Assembly (NCBI RefSeq): GCF_000657795.2
Contig: NZ_JHEP02000012.1
Location: forward strand, 1 to 64,000
DNA: 64,000 nucleotides
From: Bordetella pseudohinzii
GTDB taxonomy: Bacteria > Pseudomonadota > Gammaproteobacteria > Burkholderiales > Burkholderiaceae_B
Reading direction: 5' to 3'
Part shown: positions 1 to 7,868 of the stretch, one piece after another
Position numbering within the stretch: position 1 is the first letter of the stretch
Layout: every line of letters starts with the position of its first letter
Translations under genes and position numbers: made by a program
The notes under the pieces: generated by a model
Told to the model about the DNA's origin: nothing
Database searches by the model: none
What the model saw: only the letters and a program-made list of their open reading frames with translations

Positions 1-269
1 AAATCATCGATGGGCGTGGGCACGGTCACGATGAAGACATTCGCCTTGCCCAGCTCGGCGCGGTCCGTCGTGTAGCTCAGGTGCTTGGCCTCGGCCAGCT
101 CCTTGTCGTCCACTTCCAACGTATGGTCGCTGCCACGGCGCAATTCTTCGATGCGGCGCGTGTTGATGTCAAACCCGATGACGGGGCGCTTCTTGCCAAA
201 CTCCACCGCCAGCGGCAGACCGACATAGCCCAGGCCCACAATGGCCAGTTTCACATCTTGAATACGCAA
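1..269 (-). CDS. UDP-N-acetylhexosamine 6-dehydrogenase, WbpA/WbpO/TviB type (5' end only)
   Basis: Only the first ~89 codons are in the window; the gene runs off the left edge. The N-terminus is a Rossmann dinucleotide-binding motif, VGLGYVGLPLA at residues 11-21, followed by the FDINTRRI and VPTPIDD segments typical of NAD-dependent UDP-sugar 6-dehydrogenases that make uronic acids for O-antigen or capsule. The start I chose is TTG at 269, because GGAG sits 7 nt upstream and no ATG is available in frame; GTG at 254 is the alternative. It lies 99 nt downstream of the lipid-sugar transferase gene on the same strand, so the two probably form one polysaccharide operon. The exact sugar (GlcNAc or GalNAc) cannot be told from this fragment. 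Confidence 0.85.
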   Translation of the reverse strand, partial: MRIQDVKLAIVGLGYVGLPLAVEFGKKRPVIGFDINTRRIEELRRGSDHTLEVDDKELAEAKHLSYTTDRAELGKANVFIVTVPTPIDD

Positions 270-337
270 GATAAATCTCCCAGTTACCGTACAACGGCTA
301 CGGAATCGATAAAAGGTTCAGGAAATCGTTTGGATGT

Positions 338-359
338 GCCCGCCGCAGCCGCGGCGGGC
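338..359 (-). repeat. intercistronic hairpin
   Basis: Perfect 9-bp stem (338-346 with 351-359) and a 4-nt loop between the lipid-sugar transferase gene and the dehydrogenase gene. No U-run follows on the minus strand, so it is more likely an mRNA-stabilising or attenuating hairpin than a full terminator. Confidence 0.5.
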
Positions 360-368
360 GTCAACTCT

Positions 369-1472
369 TCAATGCGTGCGCAGCACCGAGGGCAGCAGCA
401 GCCACCCTGGGCGGCGCCAGGACACCAGGCGCATATACAGCCAGGTATAGACCAGCGCGAAGACCAGCAGGCTGGCGCACAGCGCCCAGGCGTTGTCCCA
501 CCAGATCGTGGCCGGCACCAGCCCGATCAGGGCCAGCACCCACATATAGGGCGAGGCCAGGGCATTGCACAGGGCCGGCACCGCGTGCCGGCTGCGCCGG
601 CTGAACGTGACGCGGACCAGGCGGCGGAACACCAGCTGATGCAGGTGCAGCGCGTCGGGCTGATCCACCGGCACGCCGCGCTTGAAGCGGCGGCGCCAGA
701 TCGAAAAGCCCGTCTCGAATACAGGGTAGAACAGCACGGCCAGCGCATAGAAAGGCGAGACGGAAGGATTGCGCACCACCAGGAGCACCGCCAGCTCGGC
801 CAGCATGAAGCCCAGGAAGTAAGCGCCCCCGTCACCCAGGAAGACGCGGCCAAAGGGGAAGTTCCAGACCAGGAAACCCAGCGTCGCCGAAGCCAGCGCG
901 GCGGCGATCATGAAAATAGGCATATCGCCCACTTGCAGCGCGACCAGGCTGATGGACACCGCCATCAGCGTGGCGACCATGCCGGCCAGGCCATTCATGC
1001 CGTCGACGATGTTCAGGGCGTGCGTGCAGCCGCCCACGGCGAACACGGTAAACAGCAAGGACACGGGCCAATAGGACAGCACCCAATCCACCGGCGCGAT
1101 GCCCACGCGCGAGACGCCGCCCAGCAGCCACCACGCGATGGCGGCCGAGGCAAAGGCCGCGAGCAGGCGCTTGCTGGCGCCGATGTCCTTGGTGATGTCT
1201 TCGAGCAGGCCCGCCACGAAAACCGGCAAGGCCGCCACGAAGAGCGCGGGCCACAGCCAGGTCAGGGTCATGTTGCTGGGCCCCAGCACCAGCAGGCCCG
1301 CCAGCGAGCCGGCCAGCACGGCCAGGCCGCCCACGCGGGGCGTGGCGCGCGTATGGGACGCCTGGGGTTTGTTGAGGTCGCTGTCGCCAGTGAAGGCGCC
1401 ATGCCAGCGTTCTGACGCGACGATGAGTCCCCCCACCATGAAAGCGACCACGCAGATATACAGCCAGGTCAC
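369..1472 (-). CDS. polyprenyl-phosphate sugar-1-phosphate transferase (WecA/WbpL/MraY family)
   Basis: A 367-residue polytopic inner-membrane protein of the family that starts O-antigen or related glycan synthesis by moving an N-acetylhexosamine 1-phosphate from a UDP-sugar onto undecaprenyl phosphate. Family landmarks are visible: PRVGG at 45-49, the acidic EDITKD at 91-96, NIVDGMNGLAG at 154-164 (catalytic Asp and Mg-binding region) and FLGDGGAYFLGF further on, between many hydrophobic segments. The start is GTG at 1472, with an AAAGG-type ribosome site just upstream. A possible promoter (TTGCAC, 16 nt, TATATG) lies at 1535-1562 on the minus strand. It is followed by the UDP-sugar dehydrogenase, so it belongs to a surface-polysaccharide cluster mostly outside the window. 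The donor sugar is not determinable. Confidence 0.88.
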   Translation of the reverse strand: MTWLYICVVAFMVGGLIVASERWHGAFTGDSDLNKPQASHTRATPRVGGLAVLAGSLAGLLVLGPSNMTLTWLWPALFVAALPVFVAGLLEDITKDIGASKRLLAAFASAAIAWWLLGGVSRVGIAPVDWVLSYWPVSLLFTVFAVGGCTHALNIVDGMNGLAGMVATLMAVSISLVALQVGDMPIFMIAAALASATLGFLVWNFPFGRVFLGDGGAYFLGFMLAELAVLLVVRNPSVSPFYALAVLFYPVFETGFSIWRRRFKRGVPVDQPDALHLHQLVFRRLVRVTFSRRSRHAVPALCNALASPYMWVLALIGLVPATIWWDNAWALCASLLVFALVYTWLYMRLVSWRRPGWLLLPSVLRTH

Positions 1473-1747
1473 AAGATCACCTTTGGTTGGTCTACCGAGA
1501 CAGGTCCGCCATTATGTGCGGCACGTGTAACGCCCATATATGGGAGAGATATTCAAGTGCAAGTCGCAAGTACAGAAAGTAACGCCTGGGTCACAGGCCG
1601 CCGCCCTACCGGACCAAGATATGTCCGATACAAATTGATTGTAGAGCTTTCCTCTCGGCTACGCCGTGAAATTTAAGGGAAAACACTTAGCCCATTGTCC
1701 CAATTATTAACAATGGGGGACAGGACCGTTACAGACGCCACCCAAAC
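1473..1747. other. intergenic region, no gene seen
   Basis: AT-richer leader of the polysaccharide operon. Besides the possible promoter at 1535-1562, it has an inverted repeat CCCATTGT/ACAATGGG (1692-1699 and 1711-1718, 11-nt loop), which could be an operator or hairpin. No open frame with a ribosome site or protein-like composition is present. Confidence 0.5.
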
Positions 1748-1748
1748 G

Positions 1749-1936
1749 AAAAAAAAGCCCGAGATCTGACGATCTCGGGCTAAATCCACCAAAGGAGGAG
1801 GGTGGAGGAGACAACCGTGGCATGCCTGGGTAACCCTGGCGACCCGGGGAGCGCGGGAGGGGAAGTACCACTACCTCTTTGCTCTACCTGGGACCGCTAC
1901 GCTAGGCGCTTGCACCATCGCGTTTCGGCATCCGTT
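1749..1936 (-). ncRNA. candidate small RNA (~185 nt) with anti-Shine-Dalgarno segments
   Basis: A complete transcription unit without a convincing gene: a near-consensus sigma-70 promoter at 1943-1971 predicts a start near 1936, and a strong intrinsic terminator ends it near 1749. The RNA contains C/U-rich stretches complementary to ribosome-binding sites: one from 1810 to 1791 is the exact complement of AAAGGAGGAGGGTGGAGGAG, and another (UCCCCUCCC) lies at 1863-1855. Such C-rich single-stranded segments followed by a U-tail are typical of base-pairing, Hfq-dependent small RNAs. A 9-codon frame (1931-1902, MPKRDGASA) starts about 5 nt after the predicted start site, so a leaderless micropeptide or leader peptide is possible. 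I cannot match it to a named Bordetella sRNA. Confidence 0.55.
1756..1781 (-). terminator. intrinsic terminator of the candidate sRNA
   Basis: Perfect 11-bp stem AGCCCGAGATC/GATCTCGGGCT (1756-1766 and 1771-1781) with a 4-nt loop, followed on the minus strand by eight U (1756-1749). It is one of the strongest terminators in the window and reads leftwards only. Confidence 0.85.
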
Positions 1937-1942
1937 GAATGA

Positions 1943-1971
1943 ATAGTAGAGGATTCTTTTGTGCGTTGCAA
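1943..1971 (-). promoter_or_regulatory. sigma-70 promoter of the candidate sRNA
   Basis: On the minus strand TTGCAA (1971-1966) is separated by exactly 17 nt from TACTAT (1948-1943). The surrounding DNA is AT-rich relative to its neighbours. The predicted transcription start is near 1936. Confidence 0.7.
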
Positions 1972-1981
1972 GATTTTTTTT

Positions 1982-2202
1982 GGAATCCGCTTTCACGATG
2001 TGCAATTGTGGGGTTTGCGCCGCAAGCTCCCCGGAGAGCGAAGCCAGGCAAGGCTTTGGGCCGATTCGCCCTAATACGGCCCTATTTTTAAGCGGCGGCT
2101 CGCGGCGGGGAAACCCTTGGGTATTAACCCCAAGAAACATCGGCCCTGCCGCCCCCTTGCCGCCCCTGCGCGGCGGGCATTGCGGCAGCGCACCATCGCG
2201 GT
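1982..2202. other. intergenic region downstream of coq7
   Basis: No credible gene. On the minus strand, past the coq7 stop, a weak hairpin CTTGGG/CCCAAG (2134-2129 with 2121-2116) may end coq7 transcription. Open frames crossing this stretch lack ribosome sites and protein-like composition. Confidence 0.4.
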
Positions 2203-2862
2203 TCAGAGATGGTAGGCCGTGCGGGTCATGACCTTGGACATGGCGCGCATCAGGCCGCGCACGGGCGCCGGCAGCGCGACGCCGCCGGCGCGTTCGGCAC
2301 TCTCGCGGTGGCCGGCCTCGTCATCCTTCATCTGGCGCACGATTTCGCGCGAGCGCTCATCGTCGGGCGGCAGCGTATGCAGGTGCTCATCGAGGTGGGC
2401 TTCGACCTGGCGCTCGGTCTCGGCCATGAAGCCCAGGTTGCGCGGCACGCCGGCCACGCTGGCCGCCACGCCCAGCGCAAAGGATCCCGCATACCAGAAA
2501 GGGTTGAGCAGGCTGGGGCGGCTGCCCAGCTCCTTCAGGCGCTCATCGCACCAGGCCAGGTGATCCACCTCTTCGGCGGCCGCGTCGCGCAGCAGCGCCC
2601 GGGTGGCGTCATCGCGGCAGGCCGCGGCCTGTCCCCGGTACAGCGCCTGCGCGCAGACTTCGCCCACATGATTGACCCGCATCAGGCCGGCGGCGTGTCG
2701 TTTCTCGGCTTCGGTGAGGGTTTCGGCCGTCTCGGCGGCGCGGGCGGGGTAGGCGCGCCCGGCCACCGCCGAGCGGGACAGCACCTGCAAGGCGCGGTCC
2801 ACCTCGACCAGCATGGCATCGAACGGGCCCCGGCGGCGAACGAGCGGGGTGGCGGAAATCAT
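2203..2862 (-). CDS. coq7: 2-polyprenyl-3-methyl-6-methoxy-1,4-benzoquinol hydroxylase
   Basis: Di-iron monooxygenase for the C-6 hydroxylation step of ubiquinone synthesis, membrane-associated. The 219-residue product shows the ferritin-like di-iron ligand motifs in order: RVNHVGEVCAQALY, EEVDHLAW, the ETERQVEAHL helix and KDDEAGH near the C-terminus. The start at 2862 is preceded by AAGGAG at proper spacing; the open frame continues upstream to 3150 but that part lies over the divergent OsmC gene. It is separated by 127 bp from osmC-like on the other strand. In many betaproteobacteria this form replaces UbiF. Confidence 0.95.
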   Translation of the reverse strand: MISATPLVRRRGPFDAMLVEVDRALQVLSRSAVAGRAYPARAAETAETLTEAEKRHAAGLMRVNHVGEVCAQALYRGQAAACRDDATRALLRDAAAEEVDHLAWCDERLKELGSRPSLLNPFWYAGSFALGVAASVAGVPRNLGFMAETERQVEAHLDEHLHTLPPDDERSREIVRQMKDDEAGHRESAERAGGVALPAPVRGLMRAMSKVMTRTAYHL

Positions 2863-2989
2863 ATGCGGCTCCTTCTGTGCGCCCCGCCCCTGAAAGCAGC
2901 CGGGGAACTCCAACGGGGATTGTAGCCAACGGGTATGATCGGCCTTTGACCGGGCGCAAGCGCCCTCTTCCCGCACAAGGATTTCCGCG

Positions 2990-3421
2990 ATGGAATGCAC
3001 GATCGACTGGGGCGGCCCCTCGGGCATGCTCTTCATGGCCACCACTGGCAGCGGCCACGTCACGGCCATGGACGGCGCCGTCGAGGGCGGCGGCCACAAC
3101 CGCGCCCCGCGCCCGATGGAAATGCTGCTGGCCGGCACCGGCGGCTGCACGGCCTATGACGTGGTGCTCATCCTCAAGCGCGGCCGCCACGATGTCACCG
3201 GCTGCAGCGTCAAGCTTGAAGCCGACCGCGCCGACACCGATCCCAAGGTGTTCACGCGCATCCATTTCGCTTTCACGGTGACCGGCAACAAGCTGCCGCA
3301 GGCCGCCGTCGAGCGGGCGGTCCAGCTGTCGCACGAAAAATACTGCTCGGCCTCGGCCATGCTCGAAAAAACCGCCGAACTGACCTTCTCGGTCGAGATC
3401 GTCGACACGGCCGCCGCCTGA
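2990..3421 (+). CDS. OsmC/YhfA-family protein (thiol peroxide reductase-like)
   Basis: A 143-residue OsmC-fold protein. The two family cysteines are present, Cys53 in [10 protein letters not shown] and Cys119 in KYCSASAML, which in OsmC/Ohr proteins form the peroxidatic thiol pair. The shape ([15 protein letters not shown] at the N-terminal half) is closest to the YhfA/OsmC-like branch rather than Ohr, so a role in reducing organic or fatty peroxides is plausible but the substrate is unknown. It is 46 nt upstream of thyA on the same strand and divergent from coq7. Confidence 0.85.
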   Translation: MECTIDWGGPSGMLFMATTGSGHVTAMDGAVEGGGHNRAPRPMEMLLAGTGGCTAYDVVLILKRGRHDVTGCSVKLEADRADTDPKVFTRIHFAFTVTGNKLPQAAVERAVQLSHEKYCSASAMLEKTAELTFSVEIVDTAAA

Positions 3422-3467
3422 CCCCTCTCCGTCTTGCCCCGGGCGCGCCGCGCCCGCCCACCCCGCG

Positions 3468-4439
3468 ATGAAACAGTATCTCGACCTCGTCCAGTCCATT
3501 CTCGACCACGGCGCCTGGCAGGAAAACCGCACCGGCGTGCGCACCCTGTCCATGCCCGGCGCCATGCTGCGCTTTGACCTGCAGCAGGGCTTTCCGGCGG
3601 TCACCACCAAGAAGCTGGCCTTCAAATCGGCCATCGGCGAGCTGGTGGGCTTTATGCGGGGCGCGCGCAGCGCGGCCGATTTCCGCGCGCTGGGCTGCAA
3701 GGTCTGGGACCAGAACGCCAATGAAAACAGCCAGTGGCTGGCCAATCCCTACCGCGAAGGCCCCGACGACCTGGGCCCGGTCTATGGCGTGCAATGGCGC
3801 AACTGGCCGGCCTACAAGCTGCTGCCGGCGGCCCGTCTGGCGCAGATCGACGACGCGCTGGGCCGCGGCTATGCGCGCGTGGCCACCATCGACGAAAACG
3901 GCGTGCCCCATGTGCTGCTCTACAAGGCCGTGGACCAGCTGCGCCAGTGCCTGGACACTATTCAGCGCAATCCTTCGGACCGACGCATCCTCTTTCACGG
4001 CTGGAACTGGGCGCAGATCGAAGAGATGGCGCTGCCGCCCTGCCACCTGCTCTATCAGTTCCTGCCCAACGCCAGCACGCGCGAAATCTCGCTGTGCCTG
4101 TACATCCGCTCCAACGATGTGGGCCTGGGCACGCCCTTCAATCTCACCGAAGGCGCGGCCCTGCTGCATCTGGTGGGCCGCCTGACGGGCTACAAGCCGC
4201 GCTGGTTCACGTATTTCATCGGCGATGCGCACATTTACGAGAACCATCTCGACATGCTGCGCGAACAGCTCACGCGCCAGCCCTACGAGGCGCCGCGCCT
4301 GGTCCTGTCCGACCGTATCCCGGATTTCAGCCAGACCCAGCGCTATGAGCCCGAATGGCTGGAGCGCGTCGAGCCGGGCGATTTCGTGCTCGACGGCTAT
4401 CAGCATCACGCGCCGCTGACCGCGCCCATGGCGGTATGA
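3468..4439 (+). CDS. thyA: thymidylate synthase
   Basis: Converts dUMP and methylene-tetrahydrofolate to dTMP and dihydrofolate in the cytoplasm. The 323-residue product has the N-terminal [12 protein letters not shown] segment, [11 protein letters not shown], the catalytic Cys192 in [10 protein letters not shown], the dUMP-binding [12 protein letters not shown] and the C-terminal PMAV. It is longer than the 264-residue E. coli enzyme because of an insert of about 50 residues after the YGVQWRNW motif, as in several other bacterial ThyA proteins. Its stop overlaps the start of folA (ATGA), which couples dTMP synthesis to regeneration of the folate cofactor. Confidence 0.97.
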   Translation: MKQYLDLVQSILDHGAWQENRTGVRTLSMPGAMLRFDLQQGFPAVTTKKLAFKSAIGELVGFMRGARSAADFRALGCKVWDQNANENSQWLANPYREGPDDLGPVYGVQWRNWPAYKLLPAARLAQIDDALGRGYARVATIDENGVPHVLLYKAVDQLRQCLDTIQRNPSDRRILFHGWNWAQIEEMALPPCHLLYQFLPNASTREISLCLYIRSNDVGLGTPFNLTEGAALLHLVGRLTGYKPRWFTYFIGDAHIYENHLDMLREQLTRQPYEAPRLVLSDRIPDFSQTQRYEPEWLERVEPGDFVLDGYQHHAPLTAPMAV

Positions 4440-4927
4440 GCATGGCGCGCCTGATCCTCGTCGTCGCCTACGCCCGCAACCGCGTCATCGGCCGCGGCAA
4501 CACCCTGCCCTGGCGCCTGCCAGGCGACCTGGCGCATTTCAAGCGCACCACGCTGGGCCATCCCATCGTGATGGGCCGCAATACCTGGGAATCGCTGGGC
4601 CGCCCGCTGCCCGGCCGCCAGAACATCGTGGTCAGCCGCAATCCGGCGTACCGCGCCGACGGCGCGCGGGTCGTGCCCGATCTGCAGGCCGCGCTGGACG
4701 CGGCCGAGGCCGAGGACGTCTACGTCATCGGCGGCGCGCAGATCTACGCCCAGGCCCTGCCCCTGGCCGACCGCATCATCGCCACCGAAATCCAGGCCGA
4801 TGTGGACGGCGACGCTTGGTTTCCGCTGTTGCCCGGCTATGCCTGGAAGGAGACCTCGCGCCAGCCCCAGCCGGAAGAGAACGGCTACCGCTACGACTTC
4901 GTGGTCTATGACAGGGCCGCCGCCTGA
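4436..4927 (+). CDS. folA: dihydrofolate reductase
   Basis: Reduces the dihydrofolate made by ThyA to tetrahydrofolate with NADPH. The 163-residue product has the classical motifs: [22 protein letters not shown] (active-site Trp and Asp), [15 protein letters not shown] with the NADPH-binding region, and [12 protein letters not shown]. The start chosen is ATG 4436, which overlaps the thyA stop; ATG 4442 (MARL) is two codons on and equally possible. The 3' end overlaps the convergent MocR-type gene by 22 bp. Confidence 0.96.
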   Translation: MSMARLILVVAYARNRVIGRGNTLPWRLPGDLAHFKRTTLGHPIVMGRNTWESLGRPLPGRQNIVVSRNPAYRADGARVVPDLQAALDAAEAEDVYVIGGAQIYAQALPLADRIIATEIQADVDGDAWFPLLPGYAWKETSRQPQPEENGYRYDFVVYDRAAA

Positions 4928-6339
4928 GCGGCGCCTGAGCCGGTCTGCCCGCGCATGAAGCGCCACAAGGCAGGCTGGTCCGCATACGCGACATTGAAGC
5001 GCATCCACGGGATGTCGGCCTGGCCGGCGTCGAAGTAGCAGCCCGGCGCCAGCCAGATGCCATCGCGCAGCGCCGCCTCGGCCACGGCCAGCGCGCCCTG
5101 CCCGCGCCCTGGCAGCCGGGCCCACAGGAACAGCCCGGCCTGCGGACGCGCGGCGATCTCCAAACCGGAATCGTCCATATGCCGCATGACCTGGGCATGC
5201 GCCTGGGCCAGGCGCTCGCGCGTGCGCAGGATATGGGCCCGGAAGCGGCCCTCGCGGATGACCTGATGCACGACCCGCTCCATGATCTCGGGCGAGGTCA
5301 GGCCCACGGCCATCTTGGTGCGCGCGATATCGCGCGCCAGGTCGCGGTGAGCCACGACATAGCCCACGCGCACCGAGGGACTGATGATCTTGGAATAGCC
5401 TCCGAGATAGATCACGCGCTCGCCGCCGTCCAGCGCGGCCAGCAAGGGCGCCAGCCCCGGCTGCAGCTCGCGCGAGATATCGTCCTCGATGATCCAATAA
5501 CCATGGCGCCCGGCCGATTGCAGCAGGCGGAAGGCATTGGCCATGGACAGGGACATGCCCGAAGGGTTCTGCAGCACGGTGTTGACGAAGAGCGCGCGCG
5601 GCCGGTGATCGCGCACCGCCGCCTCCAGCGCCTCGAGATCGAGCCCCTCTTCGCCGCGCGGCACGGCCAGCACGCGCATGCCCGCCAGGCGCAGCAGCTG
5701 CAGCAGGTTGGCATAACAGGGCTGCTCGACCAGCACCGTATCGCCCGGCCGCAGCACGCTGCGGATGACCATGTCCAGGCCGTGGGTCACGCCCTGGGTG
5801 AGCACCACCTGTTCGGGGCCGGCCTGCAGGCCGTGCTGGGCCAGCGCGGCGACTATGCTTTCGCGCAGCGGCGCATAGCCTTGCGGATGCCCGTAGCCGG
5901 AGATGCGCAGCGCGGGCACCCGCCCCATGTGCCGCAAAGCCAGATGCAGCCCCTCCTCGTTGAGCCACTCGCCCGGCAGCCAACCGCAGCCGGCCTTGAT
6001 GGGAATGGAGTGGTCGGCATAGATATCCGACAGCAGCCAGTCGGTGTTGAGCCGGGGCGGCGCCCAGGCCGAGGGGCGGGCCGCGGGCGGGCGCGGCGGC
6101 GCCAGCACGCGATAGCCCGAACCCGGGCGCGCGGCCAGCCAGCCCTGGGCGACCAGCCGGTTGTAGGCGCTGGCGACGGTAAAGGTGCTCAGGCCGTGCT
6201 CGCGCGCGAACTCGCGCACCGAGGCTACGGGCATACCCGGACGCAGCACCTGCTGCTCGATGGCCCGGGCAAACGCCTGCACGACCTGTTCCACCAGGGT
6301 GGGCCCCTGTTTGCGCGAGCGCACGGGCTGAAATTCCAT
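4906..6339 (-). CDS. MocR/GabR-type regulator (GntR winged helix fused to class I aminotransferase)
   Basis: A 477-residue regulator: residues 1-80 are a GntR winged helix (SVREFAREHGLSTFTVASAYNRLVAQG), and the remainder is a fold-type I aminotransferase domain with the PLP lysine Lys317 in GGYSKIISPSVRVGY. Family members use PLP or its external aldimine as an effector and usually activate a divergent gene. Here it faces an omega-aminotransferase and a semialdehyde dehydrogenase across 158 bp, and two direct repeats suitable for MocR binding lie directly upstream of its start. It likely controls those two genes in response to beta-alanine or a related amine, and represses itself. Its 3' end overlaps folA. 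Confidence 0.92.
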   Translation of the reverse strand: MEFQPVRSRKQGPTLVEQVVQAFARAIEQQVLRPGMPVASVREFAREHGLSTFTVASAYNRLVAQGWLAARPGSGYRVLAPPRPPAARPSAWAPPRLNTDWLLSDIYADHSIPIKAGCGWLPGEWLNEEGLHLALRHMGRVPALRISGYGHPQGYAPLRESIVAALAQHGLQAGPEQVVLTQGVTHGLDMVIRSVLRPGDTVLVEQPCYANLLQLLRLAGMRVLAVPRGEEGLDLEALEAAVRDHRPRALFVNTVLQNPSGMSLSMANAFRLLQSAGRHGYWIIEDDISRELQPGLAPLLAALDGGERVIYLGGYSKIISPSVRVGYVVAHRDLARDIARTKMAVGLTSPEIMERVVHQVIREGRFRAHILRTRERLAQAHAQVMRHMDDSGLEIAARPQAGLFLWARLPGRGQGALAVAEAALRDGIWLAPGCYFDAGQADIPWMRFNVAYADQPALWRFMRGQTGSGAAQAAALS

Positions 6340-6345
6340 GGCTTT

Positions 6346-6383
6346 TCTATACGGTTTTAGGAAATTAATCTATACAGTTTAGG
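6346..6383 (+). promoter_or_regulatory. direct-repeat operator of the MocR regulator, overlapping the aminotransferase promoter
   Basis: Two direct repeats, TCTATACGGTTTTAGG (6346-6361) and TCTATACAGTTTAGG (6369-6383), start 23 nt apart, about two helical turns. The second covers the -35 position (6377-6382) of a promoter with a TATATT -10 box at 6400-6405 and 17-nt spacing, while the first lies 7 nt from the regulator's own start codon. This is the arrangement known from GabR and PdxR: activation of the divergent gene and autorepression. Confidence 0.65.
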
Positions 6384-6497
6384 ACTTTTGACCTGATTGT
6401 ATATTTTCATTCCCCGTCCGGCGGCAGAGAATGCCCTGCATTCCCTATGAGCGCGGGCCGCGAGGCGCCGTGCAGATTTCTCCCCCTGGAGCTCCCC

Positions 6498-7823
6498 ATG
6501 AACGCCCCCGCCGGCCTGCCCGACCTGTCCCATCTCTGGATGCCCTTTACGGCCAACCGCCAATTCAAGGCGCAGCCCCGCCTGCTGGCCGGCGCCAAAG
6601 GCATGTACTACACCTCGGTCGACGGCCGCCAGATCCTGGACGGCACGGCCGGCCTGTGGTGCGTGAACGCGGGCCACTGCCGCGAGGAAATCGTCAGCGC
6701 CATCGCCCGCCAGGCCGGCGAGATGGACTATGCCCCCGGCTTCCAGCTGGGCCATCCGGGCGCCTTCGAAGCCGCCACGGCCGTGGCGGCCTTCATGCCC
6801 GAAGGGCTGGACCGCATCTTCTTCACCAACTCCGGGTCGGAGTCGATCGATACCGCCCTGAAGATCGCGCTGGCCTATCACCGCTCGCGCGGCGAAGCCC
6901 AGCGCACCCGCCTGGTGGGCCGCGAGCGCGGCTATCACGGCGTGGGCTTCGGCGGCATCTCGGTGGGCGGCATTTCGCCCAACCGCAAGACCTTCTCGGG
7001 CGCGCTGCTGCCGGCCGTGGACCACCTGCCCCATACCCACAACCTCGACAAGAACGCCTTCACCCAGGGCCAGCCGGAATGGGGCGCCCACCTGGCCGAC
7101 GACCTGGAGCGCATCATCGCCCTGCACGATGCCTCGACCATCGCCGCCGTGGTGGTCGAGCCCATGGCCGGCTCCACGGGCGTGCTGATTCCGCCCAAGG
7201 GCTATCTGGAGCGCCTGCGCGAGATCACGTCCCGCCATGGCATCCTGCTGATCTTCGACGAAGTCATCACGGCCTATGGCCGCCTGGGCTCGGCGACGGC
7301 CTCGGAATACTTCGGCGTCACGCCCGACATCATCACCATGGCCAAGGGCGTGAGCAATGCCGCCGTGCCGGCCGGCGCGGTCGCGGTGCGCCGCGACGTG
7401 CATGACGCCATCATCAACGGCGCGCAGGGCGGCATCGAGTTCTTCCATGGCTATACCTATTCGGCCCACCCGCTGGCCACGGCGGCCATCCTGGCCACGC
7501 TGGACATCTACCGCCGCGAACGCCTGTTCGAGCGCGCCCGCGAGCTCGCCCCCGCCTTCGAGCGCGCCGCCCACGGCCTGCGCGGCGCCAACCACGTCAT
7601 CGACGTGCGCAACATCGGCCTGGTGGCGGGCATCGAACTGGCGCCGCGCGCCGGCGCGCCCGGCGCCCGCGCCGCCGAAGTCTTCCACAAGTGCTTCGAC
7701 CGCGGCCTGATGGTGCGCTACACCGGCGACATCCTGGCCATCTCCCCGCCGCTCATCATCGACGAGGCCCAGATCGGCGAAATCTTCGATACGATCGGCA
7801 AGGTCCTCAAGGAAATCGCCTGA
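6498..7823 (+). CDS. omega-amino acid:pyruvate aminotransferase (beta-alanine type)
   Basis: PLP-dependent class III aminotransferase, 441 residues, that moves the amino group from beta-alanine or similar omega-amines to pyruvate. Visible motifs are HLWMPFTANRQFK at the N-terminus, FTNSGSES for PLP phosphate, LIFDEVITAYGRLG and the catalytic Lys283 in MAKGVSNAAVP. The start at 6498 has GGAG 6 nt upstream; a longer frame from 6447 lacks a site. The next gene encodes the semialdehyde dehydrogenase that would consume its product, so together they would turn beta-alanine into acetyl-CoA through malonate semialdehyde. Substrate choice is inferred from family and context. Confidence 0.9.
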   Translation: MNAPAGLPDLSHLWMPFTANRQFKAQPRLLAGAKGMYYTSVDGRQILDGTAGLWCVNAGHCREEIVSAIARQAGEMDYAPGFQLGHPGAFEAATAVAAFMPEGLDRIFFTNSGSESIDTALKIALAYHRSRGEAQRTRLVGRERGYHGVGFGGISVGGISPNRKTFSGALLPAVDHLPHTHNLDKNAFTQGQPEWGAHLADDLERIIALHDASTIAAVVVEPMAGSTGVLIPPKGYLERLREITSRHGILLIFDEVITAYGRLGSATASEYFGVTPDIITMAKGVSNAAVPAGAVAVRRDVHDAIINGAQGGIEFFHGYTYSAHPLATAAILATLDIYRRERLFERARELAPAFERAAHGLRGANHVIDVRNIGLVAGIELAPRAGAPGARAAEVFHKCFDRGLMVRYTGDILAISPPLIIDEAQIGEIFDTIGKVLKEIA

Positions 7824-7830
7824 ACACCCC

Positions 7831-7850
7831 GGGCGGGCCGCTGCCCGCCC
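7831..7850 (+). terminator. partial terminator or attenuator between the aminotransferase and mmsA
   Basis: Perfect 8-bp GC stem (7831-7838 with 7843-7850) with a 4-nt loop, followed by ACTTTTCT. The T-run is short and the next gene starts 19 nt later, so partial read-through is expected. Confidence 0.45.
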
Positions 7851-7868
7851 ACTTTTCTCCATCGCCCC

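Noticed and set aside
1871-2140. 89-codon minus-strand frame in the gap before coq7
   Set aside because: It overlaps the sRNA promoter, lacks a ribosome site and has no protein-like pattern.
4406-5983. 525-codon minus-strand frame overlapping the MocR gene
   Set aside because: Wrong-frame reading of the MocR gene and antisense of folA; Arg/Ala/Gly-rich noise.
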